DNA of 64,000 bases, taken from positions 1 to 64,000 of the forward strand of contig NZ_KZ626881.1 in assembly GCF_002911015.1 (NCBI RefSeq), read 5' to 3'. The translations under genes were made by a program, and so were the position numbers. The stretch's first letter is position 1. Each line of letters starts with the position of its first letter. The stretch is from Streptomyces populi (lineage in GTDB: Bacteria > Actinomycetota > Actinomycetes > Streptomycetales > Streptomycetaceae). Below, piece after piece: positions 41,824 to 50,280 of this stretch. The notes below the pieces were generated by a model. It made no database searches and was not told the origin of the DNA. It saw nothing but the letters and a program-made list of their open reading frames with translations.

Positions 41824-42717
41824 TCAGCGGCTCGTCAGGCCGGGGTGAAAGTCGTAGCCGAACAGACCGCCCCGGCCGCCGGCGAAGAGGGTCCGGCCGT
41901 CCGGGCTCCAACCGCAGCACCGCAAAGGGCTGTCCGTGCGCATCAGGGTCACCGCCGCCCCACTGACCGGGTCCCAGACCCGGATCTTTCCGTCCTCGCC
42001 GCACGACGCCAGTCGTGGACCGCTGAACGCCACCGCGCTGACGGGGCCTTCGTGGCCGGTGAGGGTGTGCCGAGCGGTGCCCGAAGCCGGGTTCCACTGG
42101 CGTACGGTTCCGTCGTCTCCCGCCGTTGCGACCAGGCTCCCGTCCGCGCTGAAGGCGACCGCCCGTACGGTCTGCGCGCCGTCATGGCGCAGGGCGTGCA
42201 TCGCGATGCCCGTGTCCAGGTTCCAGAGGTGGACGGTCTCCTGGTCGCCTGCGGCCGCGAGCACGCTCCGGTCCGCGTCGAAGGCCGGCAGGCGCACTCC
42301 TCGCAGGGTGCCTGTCAGGGTTCTCTCGACTCGGCCGTCCGCGACGTCCCACAGGTGCAGCAGTCCTTCGCCGTCGGCCGTGGCCAGCACCCCGCCGTCC
42401 GCGCTGAACACCGCGGCCCGTACGCCCCGGACGCCGCCACCGTCGCCGAAGGCTCGTACGGGCATGCCGGTCTCCGGGCCCAGAACCCACAGCTGGCCGT
42501 CTTCCCCGACCGTGACGAGGAGCGTTCCGTCCGGATCGAGGACCACGGGCGGCTCCGTGGGCGAGAGGAGATGCGCGGCGCGGGCCAGGTCACCGGCCAG
42601 TGCCCGGACCGCCGGCCTGGCGATGCGGTCGAGGTCGCGCCAGGGGGCCGTACGCAAGCAGTCGCCTCGAAGCGCTCCGGCGCCCTCGAAGTGCTCCGGC
42701 GTCCTCGTCCCCTCCAC
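41824..42717 (-). CDS. WD40 repeat protein
   Basis: 297 residues with about six WD40 blades after residue 45; the clearest are VFSADGGVLATADGEGLLHL, AFSADGSLVATAGDDGTVRQ and RLASCGEDGKIRVWD. No kinase or NTPase domain is attached, although bacterial WD40 domains are often fused to them. It starts three bases after the stop of the upstream membrane-protein gene, so the two are an operon. Confidence 0.85.
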   Translation of the reverse strand: MEGTRTPEHFEGAGALRGDCLRTAPWRDLDRIARPAVRALAGDLARAAHLLSPTEPPVVLDPDGTLLVTVGEDGQLWVLGPETGMPVRAFGDGGGVRGVRAAVFSADGGVLATADGEGLLHLWDVADGRVERTLTGTLRGVRLPAFDADRSVLAAAGDQETVHLWNLDTGIAMHALRHDGAQTVRAVAFSADGSLVATAGDDGTVRQWNPASGTARHTLTGHEGPVSAVAFSGPRLASCGEDGKIRVWDPVSGAAVTLMRTDSPLRCCGWSPDGRTLFAGGRGGLFGYDFHPGLTSR

Positions 42718-42720
42718 CGG

Positions 42721-43431
42721 TCAGGCGACGCGTTCCAGGCCCGCGTTCACCGACTGCCGGGTGCCGTCCCGTTTGGTCGTTTCGTAGGCGAAGTCCACCG
42801 TGTCGCCGGGGCGCAGGGTCAGGGTGATGCGACCGTTCGTGACGCAGTTGCCGGACTGGATGTTCTCCCCGAGGGTCACCCGGTCCGTGCCGTCGACCGT
42901 GGTCAGGGTCACGGTGCCGTAGCAGTCGGAGGACTCCATCGCGTAGTGGACGCTGCCGACCTGCCCCCGCGGTGTGCCCTGGTCCAGTTCCACGGTGACG
43001 CGGTAGTGGTCGGTACTGGTGGCGTCGACCTCCTCGGCGTAGCCCTGCCAGCGTCCGAGGAACTCCTCCGGCAGACCGACGGGCGTCGGAGCGGTGAGGA
43101 TCGGGGTCGGAGTCGGGGCGACCGGGGTCCCGTCGGCTCCGCCGGACGCCGCGAGCGTGCTCGGCGGTACCGAGCCGCGGGGAACGACGGAGGTGTCGGG
43201 CACGCCGGGCGCGTCGGAGGCGGGCGACGCGCCGTCGAGCGACGGACCGGAGGCACGTTGCTCCACATCGCCGCTCAGCTGCACGAACAGTCCGATCAGG
43301 GCCGCGACGATCGTGGCCGCGGCACCGATCAGGGCCACGACGAGCGCGCTCCGATGGGAGTCACCAGGGGCTTGACGGCCCGGGTGCTGCGGCCTCGCGT
43401 AGGGATCCGGCGGAAACTGTGATCTGGTCAT
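42721..43431 (-). CDS. single-pass membrane protein with C-terminal beta domain
   Basis: 236 residues from ATG 43431. A Pro-rich cytoplasmic start (FPPDPYARPQHPG) is followed by one membrane helix (ALVVALIGAAATIVAALIGL), an extracellular Ser/Pro/Thr linker and a beta-rich domain (LPEEFLGRWQGYAEEVDATS, then DCYGTVTLTTVDGTDRVTLG, SGNCVTNGRITLTL). That domain resembles the extracellular C-terminal part of some Streptomyces Ser/Thr kinases. Together with the adjoining WD40 gene it may be a disassembled kinase/WD40 system. Confidence 0.7.
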   Translation of the reverse strand: MTRSQFPPDPYARPQHPGRQAPGDSHRSALVVALIGAAATIVAALIGLFVQLSGDVEQRASGPSLDGASPASDAPGVPDTSVVPRGSVPPSTLAASGGADGTPVAPTPTPILTAPTPVGLPEEFLGRWQGYAEEVDATSTDHYRVTVELDQGTPRGQVGSVHYAMESSDCYGTVTLTTVDGTDRVTLGENIQSGNCVTNGRITLTLRPGDTVDFAYETTKRDGTRQSVNAGLERVA

Positions 43432-43649
43432 GGCGCGGCCTCGAGTGCGTCGTTCAGGGAAGATCAGGCCATATTGCCGCCCAGACACCGCACTTGTGCG
43501 ACTTTCAGGTAAATCTACCGAATAGATCATGCTGGATCGATTCGCCCCGCGCGCCGTTCCAGTGCGACACACCCCCGCACCCTCCCCGCGGACCCAGGGC
43601 GCGCATGGACGAGCAGGCGGGGGTCACCGCACGGACCCGGCACCCATGA

Positions 43650-43664
43650 GCAACCTTCGGTTGC
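43650..43664. promoter_or_regulatory. ArsR operator site 1
   Basis: GCAACC-TTC-GGTTGC followed by GAAAG; shares GCAACC-N3-GGTTGCGAAAG with site 2, 45 bp away. Confidence 0.6.
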
Positions 43665-43693
43665 GAAAGACGTCACCGTCGCCTATCGTGATA

Positions 43694-43710
43694 CGCAACC
43701 AAAGGTTGCG
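43694..43710. promoter_or_regulatory. ArsR operator site 2
   Basis: CGCAACC-AAA-GGTTGCG, 16 bp before the AHSA1 gene start. GCAACC/GGTTGC palindromes are typical of ArsR-type repressors linked to SRPBCC genes. Confidence 0.65.
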
Positions 43711-43726
43711 AAAGGTGGCTGCGGAC

Positions 43727-44191
43727 ATGGAGTACGGAAGCATCGAGCGCGAGCTGTACGTCGACGCCCCGCCCCAGGTGGTGTTCGATGTGCTCACCAC
43801 CCCTGAGCACATCCGGGACTGGTGGAGCGCGGAGACCGACTTCGAGGCGGACCCCGGCAAGCCGGGCAGCCTCACATGGACGGACGAGAGCAGCGGCGTC
43901 CGCAAGTCCGTGCCGTTCACGGTCGTCGAGTCCGACCCGCCGCACACCCTGTCGTTCCGCTGGACCCACGACGAGGGAGAGACCGCGGACCCCGGCAACT
44001 CGCTGCTGGTGACCTTCGAACTCGTCCCGGCCGGTGAGGGGACCACACTCCGTTTCCGGGAGAGCGGGTACCGCGAACGCGGCTGGGAAGCCGCCGTGCT
44101 CGAGGCGCACTACAACGACCACCGGCAGGGCTGGGACTTCTACCTGCCCCGTCTGGTCGCAACCGCCAAGCAGGTGGCGGGCGCACGATGA
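43727..44191 (+). CDS. SRPBCC/AHSA1 domain protein
   Basis: 154 residues. AHSA1-type START-fold pattern: IERELYVDAPPQVVFDVLTT, then HIRDWWSAETDFE and a C-terminal YNDHRQGWDFYLPRLVATAK. The fold has a hydrophobic ligand pocket. It is first in a three-gene operon with ArsR (overlapping ATGA) and a second SRPBCC gene. Two palindromic operators precede it. Confidence 0.88.
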   Translation: MEYGSIERELYVDAPPQVVFDVLTTPEHIRDWWSAETDFEADPGKPGSLTWTDESSGVRKSVPFTVVESDPPHTLSFRWTHDEGETADPGNSLLVTFELVPAGEGTTLRFRESGYRERGWEAAVLEAHYNDHRQGWDFYLPRLVATAKQVAGAR

Positions 44192-44532
44192 GCACCGGAA
44201 TCGACGACGACCTGTGGTCGGCGATCGGGGACCCGACCCGGCGCCGCATGATCGACCTGCTGCTGGCCGAGGGGCAGGGCACCGCGACGACCCTCAGCGC
44301 CCGCCTGCCCGTCACCAGACAGGCCGTGACCAAGCATCTGACCGTGCTCGACCGGGCCGGCCTCGTCCGGTCCACGCCGGCCGGCCGGGAGCGGCGCTAC
44401 CACGTCGACGAGGCGCAACTGGCACGCGCAGTAGCCCAGTTGCAGTCGGTGGGCACGCTATGGGATGCCCGACTGCAGCGCGTCAAGAGCCTCGCAGAGG
44501 CGATCCGACGAGCCGAGAACACGAAGAAGTGA
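44188..44532 (+). CDS. ArsR family transcriptional regulator
   Basis: 114 residues. ArsR winged helix: WSAIGDPTRRRMIDLLLAEG, TRQAVTKHLTVLDRAGLV, AGRERRYHVDEAQL. It lacks the CxC metal motif, like the non-metal SRPBCC-linked subgroup. It overlaps the upstream gene by four bases and probably represses the operon at the two GGTTGC palindromes. Confidence 0.9.
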   Translation: MSTGIDDDLWSAIGDPTRRRMIDLLLAEGQGTATTLSARLPVTRQAVTKHLTVLDRAGLVRSTPAGRERRYHVDEAQLARAVAQLQSVGTLWDARLQRVKSLAEAIRRAENTKK

Positions 44533-44542
44533 GGAGATCGAG

Positions 44543-44980
44543 ATGGCGGACATCCTGCACCGGGTCGGCACCACGGCATCCCGGGACACGGTCTATCAGG
44601 CACTCACCACGGTCGACGGTCTGGCCGCATGGTGGACGACCGACACCAAGGGCAGCGACGGCGACATGTTGCGGTTCCGCTTCGGCGACGTCGGCGGCTT
44701 CGACATGAAGGTCCTCGAACTGCGACCGGACACCCGGGTGCGGTGGGAGGTCGTCGACGGACCCGAGGAATGGATCGGCACCACGGTGACCTTCGACCTC
44801 AAGCAGGAGGGCGAGTGGACGATCATCCTGTTCGCGCACGAAGGATGGCGCGAACAGGTGGAGTTCATGAACCACTGCACCACCAAGTGGGCACTGTTCC
44901 TGATGAGCCTGAAGTCCCTGGCGGAGACGGGAGCCGGTGCGCCGCACCCGCACGACGTACGGATCAGCGACTGGCACTGA
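44543..44980 (+). CDS. SRPBCC/AHSA1 domain protein
   Basis: 145 residues, with GAGGAG seven bases before the ATG. START-like pattern with HRVGTTASRDTVYQALTTVDGLAAWW and a C-terminal NHCTTKWALFLMSLKSLAET. Third gene of the AHSA1-ArsR operon, 10 bp after the ArsR stop. Sequence differs from the first SRPBCC protein, so the two likely bind different ligands. Confidence 0.87.
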   Translation: MADILHRVGTTASRDTVYQALTTVDGLAAWWTTDTKGSDGDMLRFRFGDVGGFDMKVLELRPDTRVRWEVVDGPEEWIGTTVTFDLKQEGEWTIILFAHEGWREQVEFMNHCTTKWALFLMSLKSLAETGAGAPHPHDVRISDWH

Positions 44981-45307
44981 TCCGCACCCCGCGAACGGCT
45001 GCCACCCCCGGCACGCTCGCACGATCAGCGCGCTCCCCCCAACGAATCCAGCGCGTTCCCCGGACCGTTCGGCCCTCAACTCCACGCAACCGCTCGACGG
45101 TTCCTCCGCATCGGAGGTCCACCTCTCGCTGGAGGACGAGGAGTTCCTCCGCCTGGCCATCGTGATCGGCCTCGCCCGCTCGCCCGCCCGGGCGGGCGGA
45201 TGCCGCATTCCGGCCATCGTCCTGGTGGACGATGCGTCACCGGCTGCGAACGAGTTAGCGTGCGGAGGACAGGAAGATCAGGAAGCGCCACGGCAACGGG
45301 GGCACCC
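44981..45307. other. intergenic stretch with an 18-bp palindrome
   Basis: CGCCCGCCC-GGGCGGGCG at 45181-45198 may terminate the operon upstream. A plus-strand stretch reads SEVHLSLEDEEFLRLAIVIG and could be a gene relic. The P450 promoter must lie here but no clear boxes are visible. Confidence 0.35.
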
Positions 45308-46492
45308 ATGGGCATCATCGACCTGACGGCCTACGGCGAGCGCTTCACCGCCGACCCGCACCCGTTCCTCGCCGAACTGCGCGAACAGGGGCCGGTGCAC
45401 AAGGTGCGCGATGCCGGCGGGGGCGAGTTCTGGCTGATCGTCGGCCACGAGGAGGCACGAGCCGCGCTCGCCGACCCCCGGCTGTCCAAGGACATGCGGA
45501 AGCTGGGCTGGATCACTGATGACAACACCCTGATCGGACGTCACATGCTGATCGCCGACCCGCCCGAGCACACCCGGCTGCGCAAGCTCGTCAGCCGTGA
45601 GTTCACCCCGCGCCGGGTCGAGGCCCTGGCACCACGCGTCCAGGAGATCACCGACGGCCTGATGGACGCCATGCTGAAGCGGCCCGACGGGCGGGCCGAC
45701 CTGGTCGAGTCGTTGGCGTACCCGCTGCCCATCACCGTCATCTGCGAGCTGCTGGGCGTGCCCGACATGGAGCGCGAAGAGTTCCGGCGCTGGTCCAACG
45801 AGGTCGTGGCGCCCACCGGCGAGGAAGCAGCCGGCCGGGCCTTCGGTGAACTCGCCTCCTTCCTGAAGTCGTTGATCGAGGACAAGCACCGCAGTCCCGG
45901 CGACGATCTGATGAGCGCGCTGATCCGCGCCACCGACGAGGACGACGACCGGCTGACGCCTGACGAACTCGTGGGCATGGCCTTCCTGTTGCTGGTGGCA
46001 GGCCACGAGACCACGGTCAACCTGATCTCCAACGGGGTGCGCGCCCTGCTCACCCATCCCGGACAACTCGCCGCGCTTCGGGCCGACATGAGCCTGCTCG
46101 ACGGCGCCGTCGAGGAAATGCTGCGCTACGACGGCCCGCTGAAGTCGTCGACCAACCGTTGCACCACCGAGCCCGTCGAGATCGCCGGCACCGTCGTCCC
46201 CGCCCTGGAACCGGTGCTGATCTCGCTCGCAGCCGCCCACCGCGACCCGAACCGCTACGAGGAGCCCGACACCTTCGACATCCGCCGCGACGCCCGCGGC
46301 CACCTCGGATTCGGCCACGGGATCCACTACTGCATCGGCGCGCCCCTGGCCCGCCTGGAAGGCCGGATCGCCCTGCGCTCGCTGCTGGAACGCTGCCCCG
46401 AACTCGCCCTTGACGCCCGCCCGGCGGCGCTGGAGTGGCTGCCGGGAATGCTCATCCGCGGCACTCGCACCCTGCCCGTGCGATTCGCCTGA
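45308..46492 (+). CDS. cytochrome P450
   Basis: 394 residues, full length for a soluble bacterial P450. I-helix oxygen motif LLLVAGHETTVN, K-helix E-x-x-R within VEEMLRY, PERF-region analogue DTFDIRRDARGHLGFG, and haem-binding FGHGIHYCIGAPLAR with the Cys ligand. The family resembles CYP105/CYP107-type biosynthetic or xenobiotic enzymes. No ferredoxin gene is adjacent. ATG 45308 is chosen because the sequence before it has no P450 character. Confidence 0.93.
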   Translation: MGIIDLTAYGERFTADPHPFLAELREQGPVHKVRDAGGGEFWLIVGHEEARAALADPRLSKDMRKLGWITDDNTLIGRHMLIADPPEHTRLRKLVSREFTPRRVEALAPRVQEITDGLMDAMLKRPDGRADLVESLAYPLPITVICELLGVPDMEREEFRRWSNEVVAPTGEEAAGRAFGELASFLKSLIEDKHRSPGDDLMSALIRATDEDDDRLTPDELVGMAFLLLVAGHETTVNLISNGVRALLTHPGQLAALRADMSLLDGAVEEMLRYDGPLKSSTNRCTTEPVEIAGTVVPALEPVLISLAAAHRDPNRYEEPDTFDIRRDARGHLGFGHGIHYCIGAPLARLEGRIALRSLLERCPELALDARPAALEWLPGMLIRGTRTLPVRFA

Positions 46493-46706
46493 CGAACGAA
46501 CCGTTGCAGCCGCCCGTCCCCGGCCCGGGAGGAGGCCGTGAGGACGCGTCCGGCACACCGCTCGGCCGCCTCGCACGGACCTGCGCCGCATGGGCCTCGG
46601 CACGCGAACCCGGACGGGCACGACGCTGTCCGAGGACTCGCGCCCATGCCCGGCGGCGAGCGGTGGCACATGTCGCCGCCCTCGTCGGCCGAGCCGGAAA
46701 AAGGCC

Positions 46707-46737
46707 TTGAGTCTCCAGTGACTGGAGACAGCAGAGT
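46707..46737 (+). promoter_or_regulatory. MerR-type promoter, leaderless start
   Basis: TTGAGT (-35), 19-bp spacer, CAGAGT (-10). The palindrome GTCTCCAGT-G-ACTGGAGAC (46711-46729) fills the spacer. The -10 box ends six bases before the ATG of the MerR gene. Confidence 0.65.
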
Positions 46738-46743
46738 GGGGAC

Positions 46744-47694
46744 ATGGACGTTACGACCCTCTACTCGATCGGGGAGCTTTCCCGGCGGACCGGCTTGTCC
46801 GTGAGAACGATCCGGTTCTACTCCGACTCGGGGGTGGTGGCGCCGACCACCCGAAGTCCCGCCGGCTATCGGCTCTACGACCTCGACGCGCTGCTCCGTC
46901 TGGAACTCGTCCGCACACTGCGCGAGCTGGGCATGGACCTGCCCACGATTCAACGGGTACTGGACCGCGAGCTCTCGTTGGCAGAAGTCGCCGCGGCACA
47001 CGCCGACGCCATGGACGTCCAGATCCGGGCGCTGCTACTGCGCCGGAGCGTTCTGCGAGTCGTGGCCGGACGCGGGTCCAGTCCCGAGGAGACCAAACTC
47101 ATGCACAGGCTCACGCAGTTGTCCGGCGAGGAACGCCGACGTCTGATCGACGATTTCGTGCACGGCACCTTCGGCACGGTGGATGCCGACCCGACCGCGA
47201 TGGCCATGGTGCGCGCTGCCGCCCCCGACCTCCCCGATGATCCGACCGGCGAGCAGGTCACCGCGTGGGTGGAACTCGCCGAACTGGTCGGCGACGAGGA
47301 CTTCCGTACCCGGATGCGCCGGACAGCCACGCGCCAGGCCGCCGGACGCGCGCTCGGCATCGAGAGCGAGGCCGGCGGGGAACTGACGGAGTTCACCCGT
47401 CAGAAGGTGGCCGAGGCCATGGAGGCGGGCGTGGACCCGCTCAGCGACAGGGCCGCGCCGGTCGTCGACGACCTCGTGCACCGCTTCGCCGAGGTGTTCG
47501 CGCGCACCCCTGACACGGAATTCCGACACTGGATGGCGCAGGAGTTCGAGGAGGCGCACGATCCCCTGGTGGATCGGTACTGGCGTCTGGTGTGGATCGT
47601 CAACGGCTGGCAGGTGGTGCCGAACCTGATCCCGGTGTACCCCTGGCTCATCCAGGCCCTTCGAAATGACCGCACCGCACAGTCACCGCGGTAA
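46744..47694 (+). CDS. MerR family transcriptional regulator
   Basis: 316 residues. HTH: YSIGELSRRTGLSVRTIRFYSDSGVVAPTTRSPAGYRLYD, followed by the dimerisation helix and a long C-terminal helical domain with FRHWMAQEFEEAHDPLVDRYWRLVWIVNGW. The large effector domain suggests an organic ligand. Its promoter matches autoregulated MerR promoters, and the ATG falls at the expected transcription start, so the mRNA is probably leaderless. Confidence 0.88.
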   Translation: MDVTTLYSIGELSRRTGLSVRTIRFYSDSGVVAPTTRSPAGYRLYDLDALLRLELVRTLRELGMDLPTIQRVLDRELSLAEVAAAHADAMDVQIRALLLRRSVLRVVAGRGSSPEETKLMHRLTQLSGEERRRLIDDFVHGTFGTVDADPTAMAMVRAAAPDLPDDPTGEQVTAWVELAELVGDEDFRTRMRRTATRQAAGRALGIESEAGGELTEFTRQKVAEAMEAGVDPLSDRAAPVVDDLVHRFAEVFARTPDTEFRHWMAQEFEEAHDPLVDRYWRLVWIVNGWQVVPNLIPVYPWLIQALRNDRTAQSPR

Positions 47695-47849
47695 AAACCG
47701 CCCCGGATGTCCGGATCGAGGACGCGTCGCAGGCGGCGCCGCAAGGGGCGGCCCGACCTGGAACGACACGGCAGACGCACTCCTTCCCGGGTGACCGCCC
47801 GGATGCTGATCCGATCAGGCTCGGCCGGCCCGCGCCGGACACCGGCTTG

Positions 47850-47873
47850 ATAGGCAAGCCACCACTTGCCTAT
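47850..47873. promoter_or_regulatory. ArsR operator before the ArsR-VOC pair
   Basis: ATAGGCAAG-CCACCA-CTTGCCTAT, perfect 9-bp arms, nine bases before the GTG start. Confidence 0.65.
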
Positions 47874-47882
47874 GGTGGGCTC

Positions 47883-48176
47883 GTGCCGGACGATGTCTTC
47901 AAGGCCCTTGCCGACCCCACCCGCAGAAAGATCCTCGACGAGCTGACGGAGCGGAACGGTCAGACCCTGTTCGAGATCTGCGCGCGCCTCACGACCAAGC
48001 ACGGCCTGGGATCGTCCCGCCAGGCGATCAGCCAGCACCTCGCCGTGCTGGAAGCCGCGGGTCTGGTACGGACCCGGCGCCAGGGCCGCTACAAGTTCCA
48101 CGACCTCACCACCGAACCGCTCGAGCAGATCGTTTCCCGATGGCTCAAGCCCGATGCACCGGAGACCGGAAAATGA
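47883..48176 (+). CDS. ArsR family transcriptional regulator
   Basis: 97 residues from GTG 47883 (VPDDVFKALADPTRRKILDE). Recognition helix GSSRQAISQHLAVLEAAGLV and wing RQGRYKFHDL. No metal-binding Cys pair. The start at ATG 47847 is rejected because the operator would then be inside the gene. It overlaps the VOC gene by four bases. Confidence 0.9.
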   Translation: MPDDVFKALADPTRRKILDELTERNGQTLFEICARLTTKHGLGSSRQAISQHLAVLEAAGLVRTRRQGRYKFHDLTTEPLEQIVSRWLKPDAPETGK

Positions 48177-48568
48177 AGATCCACCTGTCGAGCGTCTGCG
48201 TCGACGACCAGGACAAGGCCCTGCGCTTCTACACGGAGGTGCTGGGGTTCGTGAAGAAGCACGAGGTCCCGCTCGGCGAGCACCGGTGGCTGACCGTGGT
48301 GTCGCCCGAGGATCCCGAAGGAACCGAACTGGTGCTGGAGCCGGACAGCCACCCCGCGGTGAGGCCGTACAAGGAAGCGCTGGCCAAGGACGGCATCCCG
48401 GTCACCTCCTTCGCCGTCGACGACGTGCACGCGGAGTACGCCCGCCTGCGTGAACTGGGGGTGGAGTTCACGCAGGAGCCGGCCGAGATGGGGCCGGTCA
48501 CCACCGCGGTGCTGGATGACACCTGCGGCAACCTGATCCAGATCGCCCACACCAATCAAGTCCCCTAG
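48173..48568 (+). CDS. VOC family protein (glyoxalase/bleomycin-resistance-like)
   Basis: 131 residues. VOC fold pattern: IHLSSVCVDDQDKALRFYTE, GFVKKHEVPLG, then VTSFAVDDVHAEYARLRELG and the C-terminal DDTCGNLIQIAH. Metal ligands His (IHLSSV), Glu (TELVLE) and others are plausibly present. Coupled with the ArsR gene, so probably an inducible detoxification or drug-binding protein. Confidence 0.88.
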   Translation: MKIHLSSVCVDDQDKALRFYTEVLGFVKKHEVPLGEHRWLTVVSPEDPEGTELVLEPDSHPAVRPYKEALAKDGIPVTSFAVDDVHAEYARLRELGVEFTQEPAEMGPVTTAVLDDTCGNLIQIAHTNQVP

Positions 48569-48700
48569 GCGAAAGTACGGGCCTGATCCGGCCGGCGGTC
48601 GGTGTCGTGCACGCGGCCGCCTGCCGACGGGACGTGGTCGGCCGCGCGGTCGCGCGGTGAACCCGGCGCCGTCGACGGTCGTCCCGGGATACTGGTCGCC

Positions 48701-49438
48701 ATGGATGAGGTGGAGGTCGTCGTCGCCCATTCCGAGCGTGCGACCCTGCGCGTCGGCGACGTGTTCCTGAAGGTGGACGCCGATCAGGCGCGCGTCGACG
48801 TCGAGGTCGAGGCGATGGCCCTGGCGCCGGTCCCGACCCCGGAGGTCCTGTGGCGCAAGCCGCCCGTGCTCGCGATCGCCGCGGTCCCGGGGACGGCACT
48901 CGGCCGCCTCGGCGAGCCGTCGACCGCGTCGCCGGTGGCGTGGGCCAGGGCGGGCGCCGCCGTGCGGGAGCTGCACGAGGCGCCGTTGCCACCCTGGCCC
49001 GGCCGGGGCCTCGACGAGCTGGCGGCGGATCTCGACGGCGAGTGCGCGTGGCTCGTGACGAACGGCGTCCTGCCCGCCGACCTGGTCACCCGCAACCGCC
49101 AGGTCGCCGAGGCCGCGCTCCGGCCGTGGACTCCGGTGTTCACACACGGCGACCTGCAGATCACCCACGTGTTCGTCGACGGCGACGAGATCACCGGCAT
49201 CATCGACTGGTCCGAGGCGAGCCGGGGTGACGCCCTGTTCGACCTCGCCACCTTGACGCTCGGACACGAGGAGCACCTCGGCGACGTCGTCGCCGGCTAT
49301 GGCACCGACGTCGACCTCGACGTGATCCGCGGATGGTGGTCGTTACGGAGCCTGCTGGTGATTCGCTGGCTGGTCGGGCACGGCTTCGACCCGTCCGCGC
49401 CGGGCTGCGAGGTCGACGTACTGAGATCCCGGATGTGA
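48701..49438 (+). CDS. aminoglycoside phosphotransferase (APH) family protein
   Basis: 245 residues. APH/choline-kinase pattern: an N-terminal lobe with VFLKVDADQARVDVEVEAMA, catalytic loop VFTHGDLQITHVFVD and metal-binding IIDWSEASRGDALFDLATL. Codon 215 (49343-49345) is TTA. Actual substrates in this family range from aminoglycosides to sugars and choline; specificity is not visible. Confidence 0.87.
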   Translation: MDEVEVVVAHSERATLRVGDVFLKVDADQARVDVEVEAMALAPVPTPEVLWRKPPVLAIAAVPGTALGRLGEPSTASPVAWARAGAAVRELHEAPLPPWPGRGLDELAADLDGECAWLVTNGVLPADLVTRNRQVAEAALRPWTPVFTHGDLQITHVFVDGDEITGIIDWSEASRGDALFDLATLTLGHEEHLGDVVAGYGTDVDLDVIRGWWSLRSLLVIRWLVGHGFDPSAPGCEVDVLRSRM

Positions 49439-49755
49439 GGCCGCGCGGACCCGACTGATGCGCGGGCGGCGGTGTCTGCGCAGTGGCACGATCGCTTCAC
49501 GCCGGAGGGTTTCCGCACCCGGCCTGGGCCGGTGCGGTCGTCGGCGTGGTCCCGGTGGGACACCGTGACGTTCGGCTCGACGGTGTGTGGCGGATCCTCG
49601 AGTTCGAGGCCGTGAGCGGCGGCGCCGGGGCAGGAAGCGCTGTGTGGCGACACGGGCGAGGGGCGCATCGGCCAGTCGGGGAAGGACGATGTGGGATGAG
49701 GCACTCGGCCGAGTGTTCGGCCGCCGGGCTGGAGGAGATCTCCTAGGATGAGCCC
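49439..49755. other. intergenic stretch, nothing recognised
   Basis: About 315 bp between the APH gene and the DUF6153 gene. No stable coding frame or strong hairpin. The promoter of the metal-related pair that follows presumably lies here. Confidence 0.35.
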
Positions 49756-50178
49756 ATGATCTCCAGCGCTCGCACCGACTCCGGGGCGAGTTCTGTGCGC
49801 TGGATGTGGCTGGCCCTGGCCCTGGTGGCGGGGGTGCTGGGCATGCACGCCCTCTCCCCTGCCGGTATGCCGGCTGCGGGCCGGCACGACGTGATGATGT
49901 CGGCCGAGGCTCCCGGGCATCACCTCGCACCCGTCCATGTCGCCGGTGCGGACTGCCGGCATCTGTCCGATGCGGGCGACAGCGGCATGGCCATGGACCA
50001 CGCCGGCGGGACATGCGCGGCAGGCGGTACGTCCACTGCTTACGTGCCGCCCGCGCTGATGCCCGGCGTGACCGCTCGTGTCGAACCTGCGGCGACCGTC
50101 GGCGGCGGCCCGGCTCCCGGACCGGTCGACGGCCGCGCACCGCCCGATCTTTCCGAGTTGCAGCTCCTGCGGATCTAG
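49756..50178 (+). CDS. DUF6153 family membrane protein
   Basis: 140 residues. One N-terminal membrane helix (WMWLALALVAGVLGMHAL), then a His/Met-rich extracytoplasmic part (HDVMMSAEAPGHHLAPVHVA, DCRHLSDAGDSGMAMDHAGG) with Cys residues, suiting copper or another soft metal. It precedes a DUF305 lipoprotein gene on the same strand, the usual pairing in Streptomyces. The role in copper handling is inferred from composition and the neighbour. Confidence 0.8.
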   Translation: MISSARTDSGASSVRWMWLALALVAGVLGMHALSPAGMPAAGRHDVMMSAEAPGHHLAPVHVAGADCRHLSDAGDSGMAMDHAGGTCAAGGTSTAYVPPALMPGVTARVEPAATVGGGPAPGPVDGRAPPDLSELQLLRI

Positions 50179-50280
50179 AGGCTCCCGCACGACACCCTCT
50201 GACGGGGTGGCGTGCTCCGGCCTGCATACATCCGTATCCCCCGCGCGTGGGCGCGGGCACTTCAAGGAGTTGTACCTCTC

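Noticed and set aside
44937..45326. 129-codon plus-strand frame before the P450
   Set aside because: Contains a short coding-like piece (SEVHLSLEDEEFLRLAIVIG) but starts inside the SRPBCC gene and overlaps the P450 start.
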